DNA of 46,363 nt from contig JAABSJ010000021.1 in assembly GCA_011390515.1 (NCBI GenBank), positions 1 to 46,363 of the forward strand. The letters are read 5' to 3'. This document shows positions 18,133-26,833 of the stretch, piece by piece. This stretch comes from Oscillatoria sp. GTDB taxonomy: Bacteria > Cyanobacteriota > Cyanobacteriia > Cyanobacteriales > Laspinemataceae. The translations under genes were made by a program, and so were the position numbers. Within the stretch, counting starts at the first letter, position 1; each line of letters opens with the position of its first letter. The notes under the pieces are model-generated. The model worked only from the letters and a program-made list of their open reading frames with translations, ran no database searches and was not told the origin of the DNA.

Positions 18133-18587
18133 AGCTTTTTGTTTTCTCAACAACTTTGGCACTATGGAAACTATGGAAAAGGTTTCCGCTCAATCTTAGC
18201 GCTAACTTCTTTGGGTGGGTCTGGTAGAGAGCCAGGGACCAATCAGAGAGCCTGGAAGGGGCCTGGTTTGGACAGAACGCTAATTTCTCTCACCAGAGAT
18301 ACAGTAAACCAGGGCTTTGGCATTGTATCCGTTGTTATTTTTTAAGATTCTGCGGTTTGACCCATTCCCCCCCCCAGTAGATACTCTACTGTCTTATTCC
18401 CTAGAAATGTTAAATTATTTTAACACAAGCCTCGATAGCCTTGCAGATCTGGGCTTGGAGGGGGCGATCGCCACAGGTCAGGTGGTTCATGTAGCCGCTT
18501 TAGGGCAGTGGGTCCCCCCAAAATCAGCTAAAAAATAAATATCTTTAACACTTAAAGTTTTAGCACTCTCTCAAAAAGGTGGAACCC
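18133..18587. other. Divergent region between cp12 and the FIST gene
   Basis: 455 nt with no supported gene; it carries the promoters of cp12 (-) and the FIST gene (+). A 73-codon frame at 18317-18538 has no ribosome site and no family features. Confidence 0.5.
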
Positions 18588-19820
18588 GTGGCAGACGAGA
18601 TGAAGTGGGCAAATGCATTGTCAACCCGTCCTTCATTGGAAAGGGCAGTATTCGAGGTCGTAGAGCGATCGCAGCAGCTATTATCAGCCCCAGCCGATCT
18701 CGGCTTTGTGTTTATTTCCTCCGCTTTTGCCAGCGAATATTCGCGGCTGATGCCCTTACTACAAGAGCGGTTAGGGGTGCCAGTTCTCATTGGCTGTTCC
18801 GGTAGCGGCATTATTGGCATGGATGGACAACTCTGTGCCCGAGAACTGGAAGAACAGCCCGCCTTGAGTTTAACCTTAGCCTGTTTGCCTGGAGTCCAGG
18901 TGGAAGCCTTTCATCTGGATGGGGAAGAACTGCCGGACTTGGATAGTCCTCCCGATGCCTGGGTGGAGGCCATTGGGGTCCCCGCAAGCAGTCACCCCCA
19001 CTTTGTCATTCTGGCTGATCCGTTTACGTCAAAAATTAATGACTTATTGCAGGGGTTAGATTTTGCCTACCCCGGGTCGGCTAAAGTTGGGGGATTAGCC
19101 AGTGGGGGAGCGATGGGGAACACTATGGCATTATTTAGCGGCGATCGCCTCTATCGAGAAGGGGCCGTGGGTGTGGCATTGAGTGGCAATATTGTCCTAG
19201 AAACCATTGTGGCCCAGGGTTGTAAACCGATTGGCCATCCCTTTACCGTCAAAGAGTGCGAGCGGAATATTCTCCTAGCCCTGGATGACGGTCCCTGCGG
19301 TTCTGGGGTAGCTCAAAGACCCTTAGAAGCCCTCAAAACCGTGATTGAAAGCCTCAACGAATCAGACCGGCAGTTGGCGCAGCATTCCTTGTTTATTGGC
19401 ATTGCCCGGAATGAATTTAAAGATGAATTGGAACAGGGGGACTTTTTAATCCGCAATGTCTTGGGAGTGGACCCTAGAGAGGGAGCCATTGCCGTGGGCG
19501 ATCGCCTCCGTCCCGGCCAACGCATCCAATTCCACCTCCGGGATGCCCAAACCTCTGCCGAAGACCTGGAAATGCTTCTCCAACGGTATCAGAGCAGTTT
19601 TTCGGGTTCCAGTGCTTCCGTGGGAGCCTTAATGTTTGCCTGCCTCGGGCGCGGTGAGCAGCTTTATGGTCAGCCTGATTTTGACTCTCGTCTGTTTCGG
19701 AAATATGTTGGGAACATCCCCGTGAGTGGCTTTTTTTGCAACGGTGAAATTGGCCCAGTGGGGGGTGGAACCTTCCTGCATGGATATACGTCCGTATTTG
19801 GAATATGTCACCCTCTCTAA
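18588..19820 (+). CDS. FIST N/C-domain sensor protein
   Basis: A 410-aa soluble protein with the FIST-N domain (LIGCSGSGIIG near residue 65, GSAKVGGLASGG near 165) and the FIST-C domain (FLIRNVLGVDP near 285, GALMFACLGRGEQLYG and IPVSGFFCNGEIGPVGG near the end). FIST proteins are predicted to bind small ligands such as amino acids and to feed signalling proteins; no direct function is proven. Here it stands alone, without kinase or cyclase. I start at GTG 18588 (MADEMKWANALSTRP) since AAGGTGG precedes it and the family begins this way; GTG 18579 and ATG 18600 are alternatives. Confidence 0.88.
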   Translation: MADEMKWANALSTRPSLERAVFEVVERSQQLLSAPADLGFVFISSAFASEYSRLMPLLQERLGVPVLIGCSGSGIIGMDGQLCARELEEQPALSLTLACLPGVQVEAFHLDGEELPDLDSPPDAWVEAIGVPASSHPHFVILADPFTSKINDLLQGLDFAYPGSAKVGGLASGGAMGNTMALFSGDRLYREGAVGVALSGNIVLETIVAQGCKPIGHPFTVKECERNILLALDDGPCGSGVAQRPLEALKTVIESLNESDRQLAQHSLFIGIARNEFKDELEQGDFLIRNVLGVDPREGAIAVGDRLRPGQRIQFHLRDAQTSAEDLEMLLQRYQSSFSGSSASVGALMFACLGRGEQLYGQPDFDSRLFRKYVGNIPVSGFFCNGEIGPVGGGTFLHGYTSVFGICHPL

Positions 19821-20437
19821 AAAGCGATCGATCCGTCGAACAACTGAGTGTTCGCTCACCCCTTAGGGGAAACGCCATCGCAGTTGTCGATTTCTGGAAT
19901 GCTGACTTGGGCTGACCGTGATTGCCTTCCTTCAAGGGAGGCAACTGCTGGCCATTGGAGCAATTCTTTCACCTCTTTTCTAAAGTCAAGTTATGAAGTT
20001 AAGAGCCTGAAACGGTTTGGCCAATATTCCTGGGCAGTTTTTTACTTTTTCAATCCCATACAATTGGGCTAGAGCCAGTAAAATTCCCTAAATTCACCGA
20101 GATTTTAGGAGACAAAAATTAACAAAATTGTTCATGTTCAAAAAGAACATTTGTTCGATTTGTTTTGTGATATGTTAACGAATAGCAGATAAAAATTCTG
20201 CTATGGTCACCTTCGTATAGAAAACCCGCATTGATCCGGGAGTTTAAGTTTCAAAACCATAAAAAAACTCTAGGATTTGCATCCATTTATTGGATGTCTG
20301 GCTTTTCTTTCCCATCCATCCCATGCTGTGGATTTGTCTGCCAACCCTCCCTCTTTAACCCAAACCTGGGCGGGTGATACCGATTTCAAGACAAACCAAT
20401 GGGAAACAAATGAGCAAGTTTCCTCATCGAAAATTTT
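19821..20437. other. Intergenic region with operator-like inverted repeats
   Basis: 617 nt with no supported gene. An AT-rich zone 20100-20280 contains ATGTTC-AAAAA-GAACAT and GAACATTTGTTC, annotated separately, and should be the regulatory region of the 20438-23173 gene pair. A small CCCATACAATTGGG repeat lies at 20054-20067. Confidence 0.5.
20134..20157. promoter_or_regulatory. Operator-like inverted repeats (GTTC/GAAC cluster)
   Basis: ATGTTC (20134-20139) and GAACAT (20145-20150) form a perfect dyad around five A residues; overlapping it, GAAC-ATTT-GTTCG (20145-20157) is a second dyad. The latter resembles the GAACNNNNGTTC LexA/DinR box of Gram-positive bacteria, not the RGTACNNNDGTWC box known for cyanobacterial LexA. 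It lies 280 nt upstream of the 20438 gene. Confidence 0.4.
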
Positions 20438-21430
20438 ATGAAGATTTGCCCTGTCCAACCTGCGATCCTGGCGATCGCATTATTAGGACCTCTCGGGTGG
20501 ACCCCCAACGCGATCGGCCAAACCCTAAGCCCCTTAGACCTTGACGCTCCCACCCAGGACTGTCAAGCCTGCTTACTCGATCGCCTGACAACTCCCACCC
20601 TGGGTTTCCCCCTTGCTCCCAATCATACCGACCTATCCCGGACCGATCCGGAGATCAGGTCCCAAACCTCTGATAATCCCACCGGGCAAAACGTCAGAGC
20701 ACAAACTCAGCAACTTCAGCAGCGCCTACAAACCCTGCAAGAAGTGCCACTGCAACAAATTTATCTCGGAGCACCGGGAACCAGTTCCAATACCCCCACC
20801 GCTTATGGTGGACGCTTTGGCAGTGTGGGAGTCGGCTTAAGCTATCAAGAACGAACCCGTTACACCGACAAAGCCGATGGCACCGCAGGTCTCGTCGTCA
20901 GTTTTGGAGATCCCCAAACCGTCGTTGGCTTCGATGTCGGGGTCAGCGCCTTAGACCTCTCAGACTATGGCGATCGCGGTTCCTTTAACTTCAAAGTACA
21001 CCGCGCCCTTCCCGGTGACCTCGCCGTAGCCGTCGGACTCGAAAACGCCTTAATCTGGGGCTTTTCCGATGCCGATACCAGCCTTTACGGCGTCGTCAGC
21101 AAGCGATTTCGCCTCAGCGAAAATAGCCAAGACCCCTTTAGCCGACTGTCCGTCTCTGCCGGAGTCGGAAACGGGCGCTTTCGCACCGAAGACCAAGTGC
21201 AAAAAGACGAAGGGAGCATCGGCGTATTCGGTAGCGTTGCCGTGCAAGTCATCCCCCCGGTCAGCGTTTTCACCGAATGGACCGGCCAAGACTTAAACAT
21301 TGGCGCATCAGTCTTGCCCTTTCGCAACTTACCCATAGTCATTACCCCAACCCTCAGCGACATCACCGGAACCGCTGGTGATGGCACTCGCTTTACCGTC
21401 GGGGTTGGCTACGGAATGTCCTTTTTTTAA
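20438..21430 (+). CDS. Predicted outer-membrane beta-barrel protein
   Basis: A 330-aa exported protein of unknown function. It starts with a signal peptide (VQPAILAIALLGPLGW, cleavage near AIG-Q), then a region with a cysteine pair (DCQACLLDRL), a short glutamine-rich helix (about residues 88-105), and from residue ~120 alternating amphipathic beta strands (VGVGLSYQERTRY; FTVGVGYGMSFF at the end). The terminal aromatic residue is as expected for BAM-assembled barrels. It is 21 nt ahead of the next gene, so the two form an operon. No family recognised. Confidence 0.65.
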   Translation: MKICPVQPAILAIALLGPLGWTPNAIGQTLSPLDLDAPTQDCQACLLDRLTTPTLGFPLAPNHTDLSRTDPEIRSQTSDNPTGQNVRAQTQQLQQRLQTLQEVPLQQIYLGAPGTSSNTPTAYGGRFGSVGVGLSYQERTRYTDKADGTAGLVVSFGDPQTVVGFDVGVSALDLSDYGDRGSFNFKVHRALPGDLAVAVGLENALIWGFSDADTSLYGVVSKRFRLSENSQDPFSRLSVSAGVGNGRFRTEDQVQKDEGSIGVFGSVAVQVIPPVSVFTEWTGQDLNIGASVLPFRNLPIVITPTLSDITGTAGDGTRFTVGVGYGMSFF

Positions 21431-21451
21431 CCCAATTTCAGGAGGGTGAAC

Positions 21452-23173
21452 GTGAAAGTTCTCTATTTCTTACTCAAAACTGGTCTGTTTCTAAGTCTGC
21501 CTCTAGGGTTTTCCCTAGCAGCCACTCTGATCGCCCCGATTCCAGTCCGAGCCCAAACGAATCAATCTGATATTACCGGCCCTAACAATACCACCACCAC
21601 CACCAATAACAACTCCAATATCAACGTCAATACCACCATTATCACGGTAGGCGGGTCTTCCGGTGGGGGTATTGTTACCAACCAATCCGATATCACCGGG
21701 GGGAATACCATCTCAACCGGGACCACAACTGTTCGAGAAATTAGCATCTCGATTACCCGGATTGTAATCGACGGCAGTTTGAGCAGCCTTTCTCCATTTC
21801 CAACCCCAACCCCATCAGGGGAAAGCACCACAACCACAACCACAACCGCAACACCAACCCCAACGCCACCTCCCAGCATCGAACAGGTTTCTACCCCAGA
21901 ACCTGCACCCGTTCTGGAATCTACTGTTCCTGAGCCCACCCCTGAACCCCCTCTGCCCACCGCCCAACAGCCCGAACCCCAACAATCTGCTCCCGTTTCC
22001 ACGAATCAATCCGATTCGACCGGAAATACTCCCACAGAAAACCCGGTTCCCGTATCTGTGGATACCCCAAACCCCGCAATTCAAATTGTGGAACTGCCCC
22101 TAGGACCTCAACGGTTTGTCATGCTGGTGCCTCCCGGTAACAATGGACGCGGCAATGCTTTCGGGACTCTAGTGGCATTAGGTAACTTAGGCGAACTGGC
22201 TCCCATGCGCCTTTTATCCAGTTGGTCCTGGGGTAGCTGGGGCGGAATGCTCGTCCGAATTGGCAATCAGCGCGTGTTTATTAGCCTCGCTGGAATTTCT
22301 CCCGGTTCCTCTGAAAATAACCCCGTGTTACCCGGTGGGATGGCCAATGGAGCCTTTAGCTTTGTGGGTGTAGTCACTGGGGCTTGGGTTGACCCTCCGG
22401 TTGCCGAAGGATTCCACTACACCATGAACTCGGATTCTCTGTTTACCGAGATTCAAGACTTCCCCACAGGTTTCCCCACTCCGTTTACCGTCTCCGTCAA
22501 TGGTCAAGAATTGGGTGAATTTGGCCCTGGCGACTCGGTAGATTTTACCCAGTTTCCTGGCGGTGGCGTCAAAGAGTTTACCATCACGGGTCTAACGCCG
22601 TTAGTCGATCCCGAAAACCCCGTCGCTTTCCCCTTGAAAGTCGGGTTTGATACCGAAACCGCTGATTTTACAATGGCTGCGATTCTCGATCCCGAAGCGG
22701 TGGCGTTCTATGAGGAAAATCCCGTCGGACCCGAACCTTTCACCTTTCATATTCTCAGCGATGGCGGAAAGATGGAAATCGTCCCGGCTTCTACATCGGA
22801 ACTCTTGCGCGAAAATGCCGATCGCATTGCTCAAGGAATTGACGATTCCAACAAACGTCAGCAGTTCTTAAGCACTGTCGCAGCGGTTGAAACCGATTTG
22901 AACCAATTATCCTCCACCTTCCAAACCTTGTTACCTGTTGGGGGTGGACTGAATGGGACCGGATTAAATCCATCGATGACTTCTGTGGATAGTCTGCGTC
23001 AGTCCCTCCCGTTGTTGCTGGAACAGTTGGCTAATCTCTCGGATAATGCGTCTGAATCCGAGGCAATGGCGATCGCCAATCTGATCAACGAAGTCGAAGG
23101 CATGACCAGCTTACTCGAAGCGGTCACCCCCATGCTGTCTCAGATGCGAGATTCCCTGGCGATCGCTCGCTAG
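21452..23173 (+). CDS. Secreted multi-segment protein with TNQSD repeats
   Basis: A 573-aa exported protein not recognised as a known family. A signal peptide (LLKTGLFLSLPLGFSLAATL, cleavage after VRA) is followed by a Thr/Asn/Ser-rich stretch with three TNQSDxTG repeats (about residues 34, 75 and 185), a Pro/Thr-rich linker, and from residue ~210 a globular part with Gly-rich beta segments (LVPPGNNGRGNAFGTLVALG) and a helical C-terminal ~120 residues. Start GTG 21452 is chosen because AGGAGGG lies 6 nt upstream; GTG 21446 is too close to it. Second gene after the barrel protein. The layout suggests a surface protein presented by or interacting with its partner. Confidence 0.65.
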   Translation: MKVLYFLLKTGLFLSLPLGFSLAATLIAPIPVRAQTNQSDITGPNNTTTTTNNNSNINVNTTIITVGGSSGGGIVTNQSDITGGNTISTGTTTVREISISITRIVIDGSLSSLSPFPTPTPSGESTTTTTTTATPTPTPPPSIEQVSTPEPAPVLESTVPEPTPEPPLPTAQQPEPQQSAPVSTNQSDSTGNTPTENPVPVSVDTPNPAIQIVELPLGPQRFVMLVPPGNNGRGNAFGTLVALGNLGELAPMRLLSSWSWGSWGGMLVRIGNQRVFISLAGISPGSSENNPVLPGGMANGAFSFVGVVTGAWVDPPVAEGFHYTMNSDSLFTEIQDFPTGFPTPFTVSVNGQELGEFGPGDSVDFTQFPGGGVKEFTITGLTPLVDPENPVAFPLKVGFDTETADFTMAAILDPEAVAFYEENPVGPEPFTFHILSDGGKMEIVPASTSELLRENADRIAQGIDDSNKRQQFLSTVAAVETDLNQLSSTFQTLLPVGGGLNGTGLNPSMTSVDSLRQSLPLLLEQLANLSDNASESEAMAIANLINEVEGMTSLLEAVTPMLSQMRDSLAIAR

Positions 23174-23256
23174 AACAAGAAACTAGGTTTCTGTACCAGA
23201 AACACAGGATTCTAGGGTTAACTAATCCGCCCAGGACTTACGCAATCCATAACATT

Positions 23257-23312
23257 AAACGCTAAATGTAGAGGCGATTCGCTTTTTCCCCTCTACATTT
23301 AGCGTTTTTCTG
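23257..23312 (+). terminator. Repeat-derived hairpin terminator
   Basis: An 18-bp stem (23257-23274 and 23290-23307, AAATGTAGAGG core) is followed by TTTTTC. It is a second copy of the 2143-2178 palindrome with a different loop, flanked by CAGGACTTACGC on the left and the complementary GGCGTAACTCATG on the right. It seems to serve as the terminator of the 20438-23173 operon. Confidence 0.65.
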
Positions 23313-23345
23313 CCAAAAAGGCGTAACTCATGTTGGTATTCCCAC

Positions 23346-24512
23346 TCATGCTGATTTCGACAAAACCAAGGTCCCGTGGTTATCCATTGGCACAGGTGGT
23401 TGTGAATCCGCCCGATCGCCATTTTGGGAATTTCCCCCGGCACTAAAAGTCTGAAAATAGCGACGGACCTGGGGGGGAAACTCGGGAAAATCAAAACTGC
23501 CATCTCCACAAGCAATATCCGCCCAGAAATAACGTAAAGTTGGGGCGAGAATCTCCGCTTGAGACTGGGGTAAATTGAGTGGGGAGGCCATGAGTAACTG
23601 CATCATAAAGCGATGAGAGCGATCGCCCATCCACTCTCGCGACAGTTCCAATAATTGCGGCCATCCCGGGACCGACTCAATCCGATGGGTGCAAATATCT
23701 AGGGTTTGCTGACCTTCCACATCCGTGCGATAGTGAAACACTCGGTAGGGGTGAGGATGACTGACTAAAGAGCCAGTCGTGATATCATAGATGCCATGAT
23801 CTGAGGCGACATCCTGGACGTGCAAATGTCCCGTTAACACAAGCTGTACCCCTGCCTCTTGCAGCATTTCCACCAGAGTCGGTGCATTGTCTAACATATA
23901 CCGCTGTCCCATCGCGTGTTGGGATTGTCCCGGTAAATGTTCTAAAACATTATGGTGAATCATCACCATCACCTGTTCCTCTGGAGTGACCCGATCTAAT
24001 ACCCCTTGCAACCATTGCAATTGCTGTAAATCCAGCCGTCCCAGTTGCTTGCCACTTTCGTCAAATTGGTTAGAATTAAGACCAATTAGGCGGACTCCAG
24101 GTAAGACCTGATGGCTGTAGTAAAGTTGCTCGGGATTCTGATAACCAAATTGACGATAATAATAGGGGAAATCAGCCAAACCAATCGACTTTTTATCTGC
24201 GATCGCCACCGGCACATCATGATTTCCGGGAATGACATAAGCAGGAAATGGCAATTTTGTCAAGCGGTCTGCTAACCATTCATGATTGGCAGGTTCTCCA
24301 TGCTGAGTTAAATCCCCAGGTAGGAGTAAAAAATCAATATCCAGTTGAGCTAAATGGGCCAAGGCAGCTTCTAAAGCCGGAATACTCACTTCAACCATAA
24401 GAAACCGGCTGGGGTGATCTAAAATCGTTTCCGGGACAGCAATATGCGGATCGCTGATCACGGCAAATTTAAAATCTCGGACTGTTTTCTTTGCCAAAAA
24501 TTTCCCAGTCAT
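23346..24512 (-). CDS. Calcineurin-like metallophosphoesterase
   Basis: A 388-aa protein with all metal-binding motifs of the superfamily: D21-x-H23 (ISDPH), GD 66-67 (PGDLTQ), GNHD 96-99, HH 186-187 and GHLH 228-231. The set and spacing fit class III cyclic-nucleotide phosphodiesterase-like enzymes (CpdA type), but the substrate cannot be read from sequence. A ~100-residue C-terminal extension (from about residue 290) has no metal motif. The last ~30 residues are low complexity. No clear ribosome site precedes ATG 24512. Confidence 0.85.
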   Translation of the reverse strand: MTGKFLAKKTVRDFKFAVISDPHIAVPETILDHPSRFLMVEVSIPALEAALAHLAQLDIDFLLLPGDLTQHGEPANHEWLADRLTKLPFPAYVIPGNHDVPVAIADKKSIGLADFPYYYRQFGYQNPEQLYYSHQVLPGVRLIGLNSNQFDESGKQLGRLDLQQLQWLQGVLDRVTPEEQVMVMIHHNVLEHLPGQSQHAMGQRYMLDNAPTLVEMLQEAGVQLVLTGHLHVQDVASDHGIYDITTGSLVSHPHPYRVFHYRTDVEGQQTLDICTHRIESVPGWPQLLELSREWMGDRSHRFMMQLLMASPLNLPQSQAEILAPTLRYFWADIACGDGSFDFPEFPPQVRRYFQTFSAGGNSQNGDRADSQPPVPMDNHGTLVLSKSA

Positions 24513-24723
24513 AAGTTATAAAATAAAAAACGCAGAGTTGAAAAAGAGAGGGAATCAAAAAATGGCTATCAATTTCCCAAGGGATTGACCTCTAATTCAG
24601 GTTTCTCAGGACCATTAAAATTCGGAGTGCATGGCCCAATTCCGGTGTTTTCTTCTGGGTTTGATAGCCTCCAAGAGGAACTCAACTGGAGTTTAAACTG
24701 TATTTAGTTTACCAAGGAAAGTA

Positions 24724-26322
24724 ATGAGTGACGCTGAAAATCCCACCAACAATAACCCAGAACCGATCGCACCCCAGGAATTGAGTCAGATAGAACCGGC
24801 GTCTCAACCGGGCAGTCCCACCGTCAACCCAGAGATCTCCCCCACGGATTTAGGCCCAGAAGAAGACTGGGAAACAGTAGAATTTCCCAATGCCATCAGT
24901 ATTGATGCCTTATTGGTAAACAGTGAGGAAGAAGAACAAAGCGCCGAGATCATCAGCCAGACTGAATCCATCGGGGAGGCGATCGCCCGCATCAATGCCC
25001 CCGCCCTCTCCTCAGCAGCGTCACCGGAAGCGGTCCTTTTAGAACAACTGCAACAGGAAAATTTGGAACTCGATGGCAGAGTTGAACAACTCGAAACCCT
25101 GCTGCATGAATGTAGACAATCCTTACAACAACAGCGATCGCAAGCCTTAGATCGCCAAAAACTCTTAGACCGGCGGACCCTAGAACTTAAAAGTGTCACC
25201 GGCCAAATCGAGCAGTTGTCGGAACATATCCAATCGGCGACCAAACAGATCCAACAACAGCAACAACAAATCGCCTACTTCGGGACCCAACTGCAAACCA
25301 GCGAAGAAATTAGAGCGAAACTGGAACGGGAATGCGCCCTGACCCAGCAGAGGTATCACGAACAGTCCCAGATTTTAGTTCAAACTCAAACCACCTGTCA
25401 GGACCTCAGGGCTCGCCTGCATCGCCAGCAACGCCACACCTTGCAATTTAAAGCGGCCCTGGAAAAATGTATTGAGACCCCGCTAGAAAAAGCCAGTGCG
25501 ATCGCCTCCCTGCGGCAGTCTACCCTAGAAGAACCCACGGATGTTGTCGAAACTGGCGCAAAAGACGAGCTCGCCAACCCAAATCCCACAAACACCACCC
25601 TATTCCCGAAAGCGGACCCCATCAAACCTTGGTCCGTTGCGGATTCCGAGGAAGCAGAACCCAGGCAGCAACCCGTCCGCGAAGTCAAATCCGCCCCAGA
25701 CTTATCAAAAATTCGCCTGCCTTTGTCCGCCAAGGCAGAGCATTTGCAACCCTTTCCCTCCCACATTCCCACCCAGGAACCTATCCTTGAGCAACCTTCT
25801 GTTCGGAATGAAACTCCATCCCAAGACTCGGAAAATGAGCAACCCGTCTGGGAAGACTTAGACTCGTTAATTGAGAAGCCCCATTTAGAACCCAAACGCG
25901 ATCGCCCGGTGATTTTGGCCCCGGCGACTTCTGCCTTATCCCTGCATCTCCCCTCAGTCCCCGTGGTGTCTCCCTTAACCGACAGAATAGGCGATCGGGC
26001 TACCGAGTCCAGCAGCAAGGGTTCTCAACCCCCCGCCCCTGTCCAACCTGAACCCCTCCTCACCGGCAACAGCGAGGTACAACTGTTGTTACAAGCCAAA
26101 GCCTTCTCGGAACAATCCCAAAACCAGGCTCCCCCCCCCCTCCAATTACCCGGGGAATCCCCTAAAACGGGGCAGGAACAGGCCAATTTAGGGTCGAACC
26201 CACCCGGAGGGTCAAGGGAATCCAGTTGGCCTGCACCCATCGTTTATCCCGTGCGATCGGCCCAGAAAAAACGCAACTCCTTCTCAGCGGTAGAATTACC
26301 CAGTTTCTCCAATAAAAAATAA
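24724..26322 (+). CDS. Coiled-coil protein of unknown function
   Basis: A 532-aa soluble, acidic protein without signal peptide. Residues ~1-105 are low complexity and acidic; ~110-255 form a long glutamine-rich coiled coil (QLQQENLELDGRVEQLETLL through HIQSATKQIQQQQQQIAYFG); ~260-500 are Pro/Glu/Ser-rich and probably disordered; the last 20 residues (PVRSAQKKRNSFSAVELPSF) are basic and may be a conserved motif. I do not recognise the family. A scaffold or filament-associated role would fit the shape but is speculation. AAGGA lies 6 nt before the ATG. Confidence 0.7.
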   Translation: MSDAENPTNNNPEPIAPQELSQIEPASQPGSPTVNPEISPTDLGPEEDWETVEFPNAISIDALLVNSEEEEQSAEIISQTESIGEAIARINAPALSSAASPEAVLLEQLQQENLELDGRVEQLETLLHECRQSLQQQRSQALDRQKLLDRRTLELKSVTGQIEQLSEHIQSATKQIQQQQQQIAYFGTQLQTSEEIRAKLERECALTQQRYHEQSQILVQTQTTCQDLRARLHRQQRHTLQFKAALEKCIETPLEKASAIASLRQSTLEEPTDVVETGAKDELANPNPTNTTLFPKADPIKPWSVADSEEAEPRQQPVREVKSAPDLSKIRLPLSAKAEHLQPFPSHIPTQEPILEQPSVRNETPSQDSENEQPVWEDLDSLIEKPHLEPKRDRPVILAPATSALSLHLPSVPVVSPLTDRIGDRATESSSKGSQPPAPVQPEPLLTGNSEVQLLLQAKAFSEQSQNQAPPPLQLPGESPKTGQEQANLGSNPPGGSRESSWPAPIVYPVRSAQKKRNSFSAVELPSFSNKK

Positions 26323-26329
26323 GCAGCTT

Positions 26330-26812
26330 GACGAACGTTTGTAGTAACCCCTTCAGGGGTAGCCCTGTCAAGGTGTATTTGTAGGGGCGTATTGCATACG
26401 CCCTCTCATACCAAATCCGGTTGGTCAAAGTAGGTTTTCGCTTTTAGCCCGCGCAGGCGGGCTTCGTCCGTGTAGCCCCACCCTTTAGGGTGCGGGTTTT
26501 TACAGACCTTGAGCAACCGGATTCCGTATCATGTATGCAATACGCCCCTACAAGAAACAGGGATGAGGCTCGATTCCATTGACGAATAAAGAGGGCGTAT
26601 GCAATACGCCCCCCCAATAGGGATGAGGCTCGATTCAATTTACCACCTTGACAGGGCTACCCATTCAGGGGTTATCTTTGGATGACTCAATCAAGGAGTC
26701 ACTACGAACGTTTGTAGTAACCCCTTCAGGGGTTTCTTTAAGATGACTCGGAGAAGGAGTCACTACGAACGTTTAGGGTTTGGAGATATTTGCTACCCCG
26801 TTGACAGGGCTA
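26330..26812. repeat. Composite island of nested interspersed repeats
   Basis: At least three repeat families are interleaved. ACGAACGTTTGTAGTAACCC followed by CTTCAGGGG occurs at 26332-26361 and 26702-26731, and its first part again at 26763-26780. TTGACAGGGCTA occurs at 26646 and 26802 and inverted near 26366. GCGTATTGCATACGCCC-type palindromes occur near 26383-26402, 26535-26550 and 26593-26612, two of them followed by GGGATGAGGCTCGATTC (26561-26577 and 26618-26634). Copy B of the TACCAAATCCGGTTG element is inserted at 26409-26528 and splits one of these palindromes. No gene is present. Confidence 0.75.
26409..26528. repeat. Interspersed repeat element copy B (120 bp)
   Basis: Cleanest copy of the family: TACCAAATCCGGTT (26409-26422) and AACCGGATTCCGTA (26515-26528) are inverted ends matching at 12 of 14 positions, and between them is the double-hairpin core in reverse orientation (AGCCCGCGCAGGCGGGCT ... 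CACCCTTTAGGGTG). Confidence 0.75.
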
Positions 26813-26833
26813 GGGTTCAAGCCTCCTCAACCT

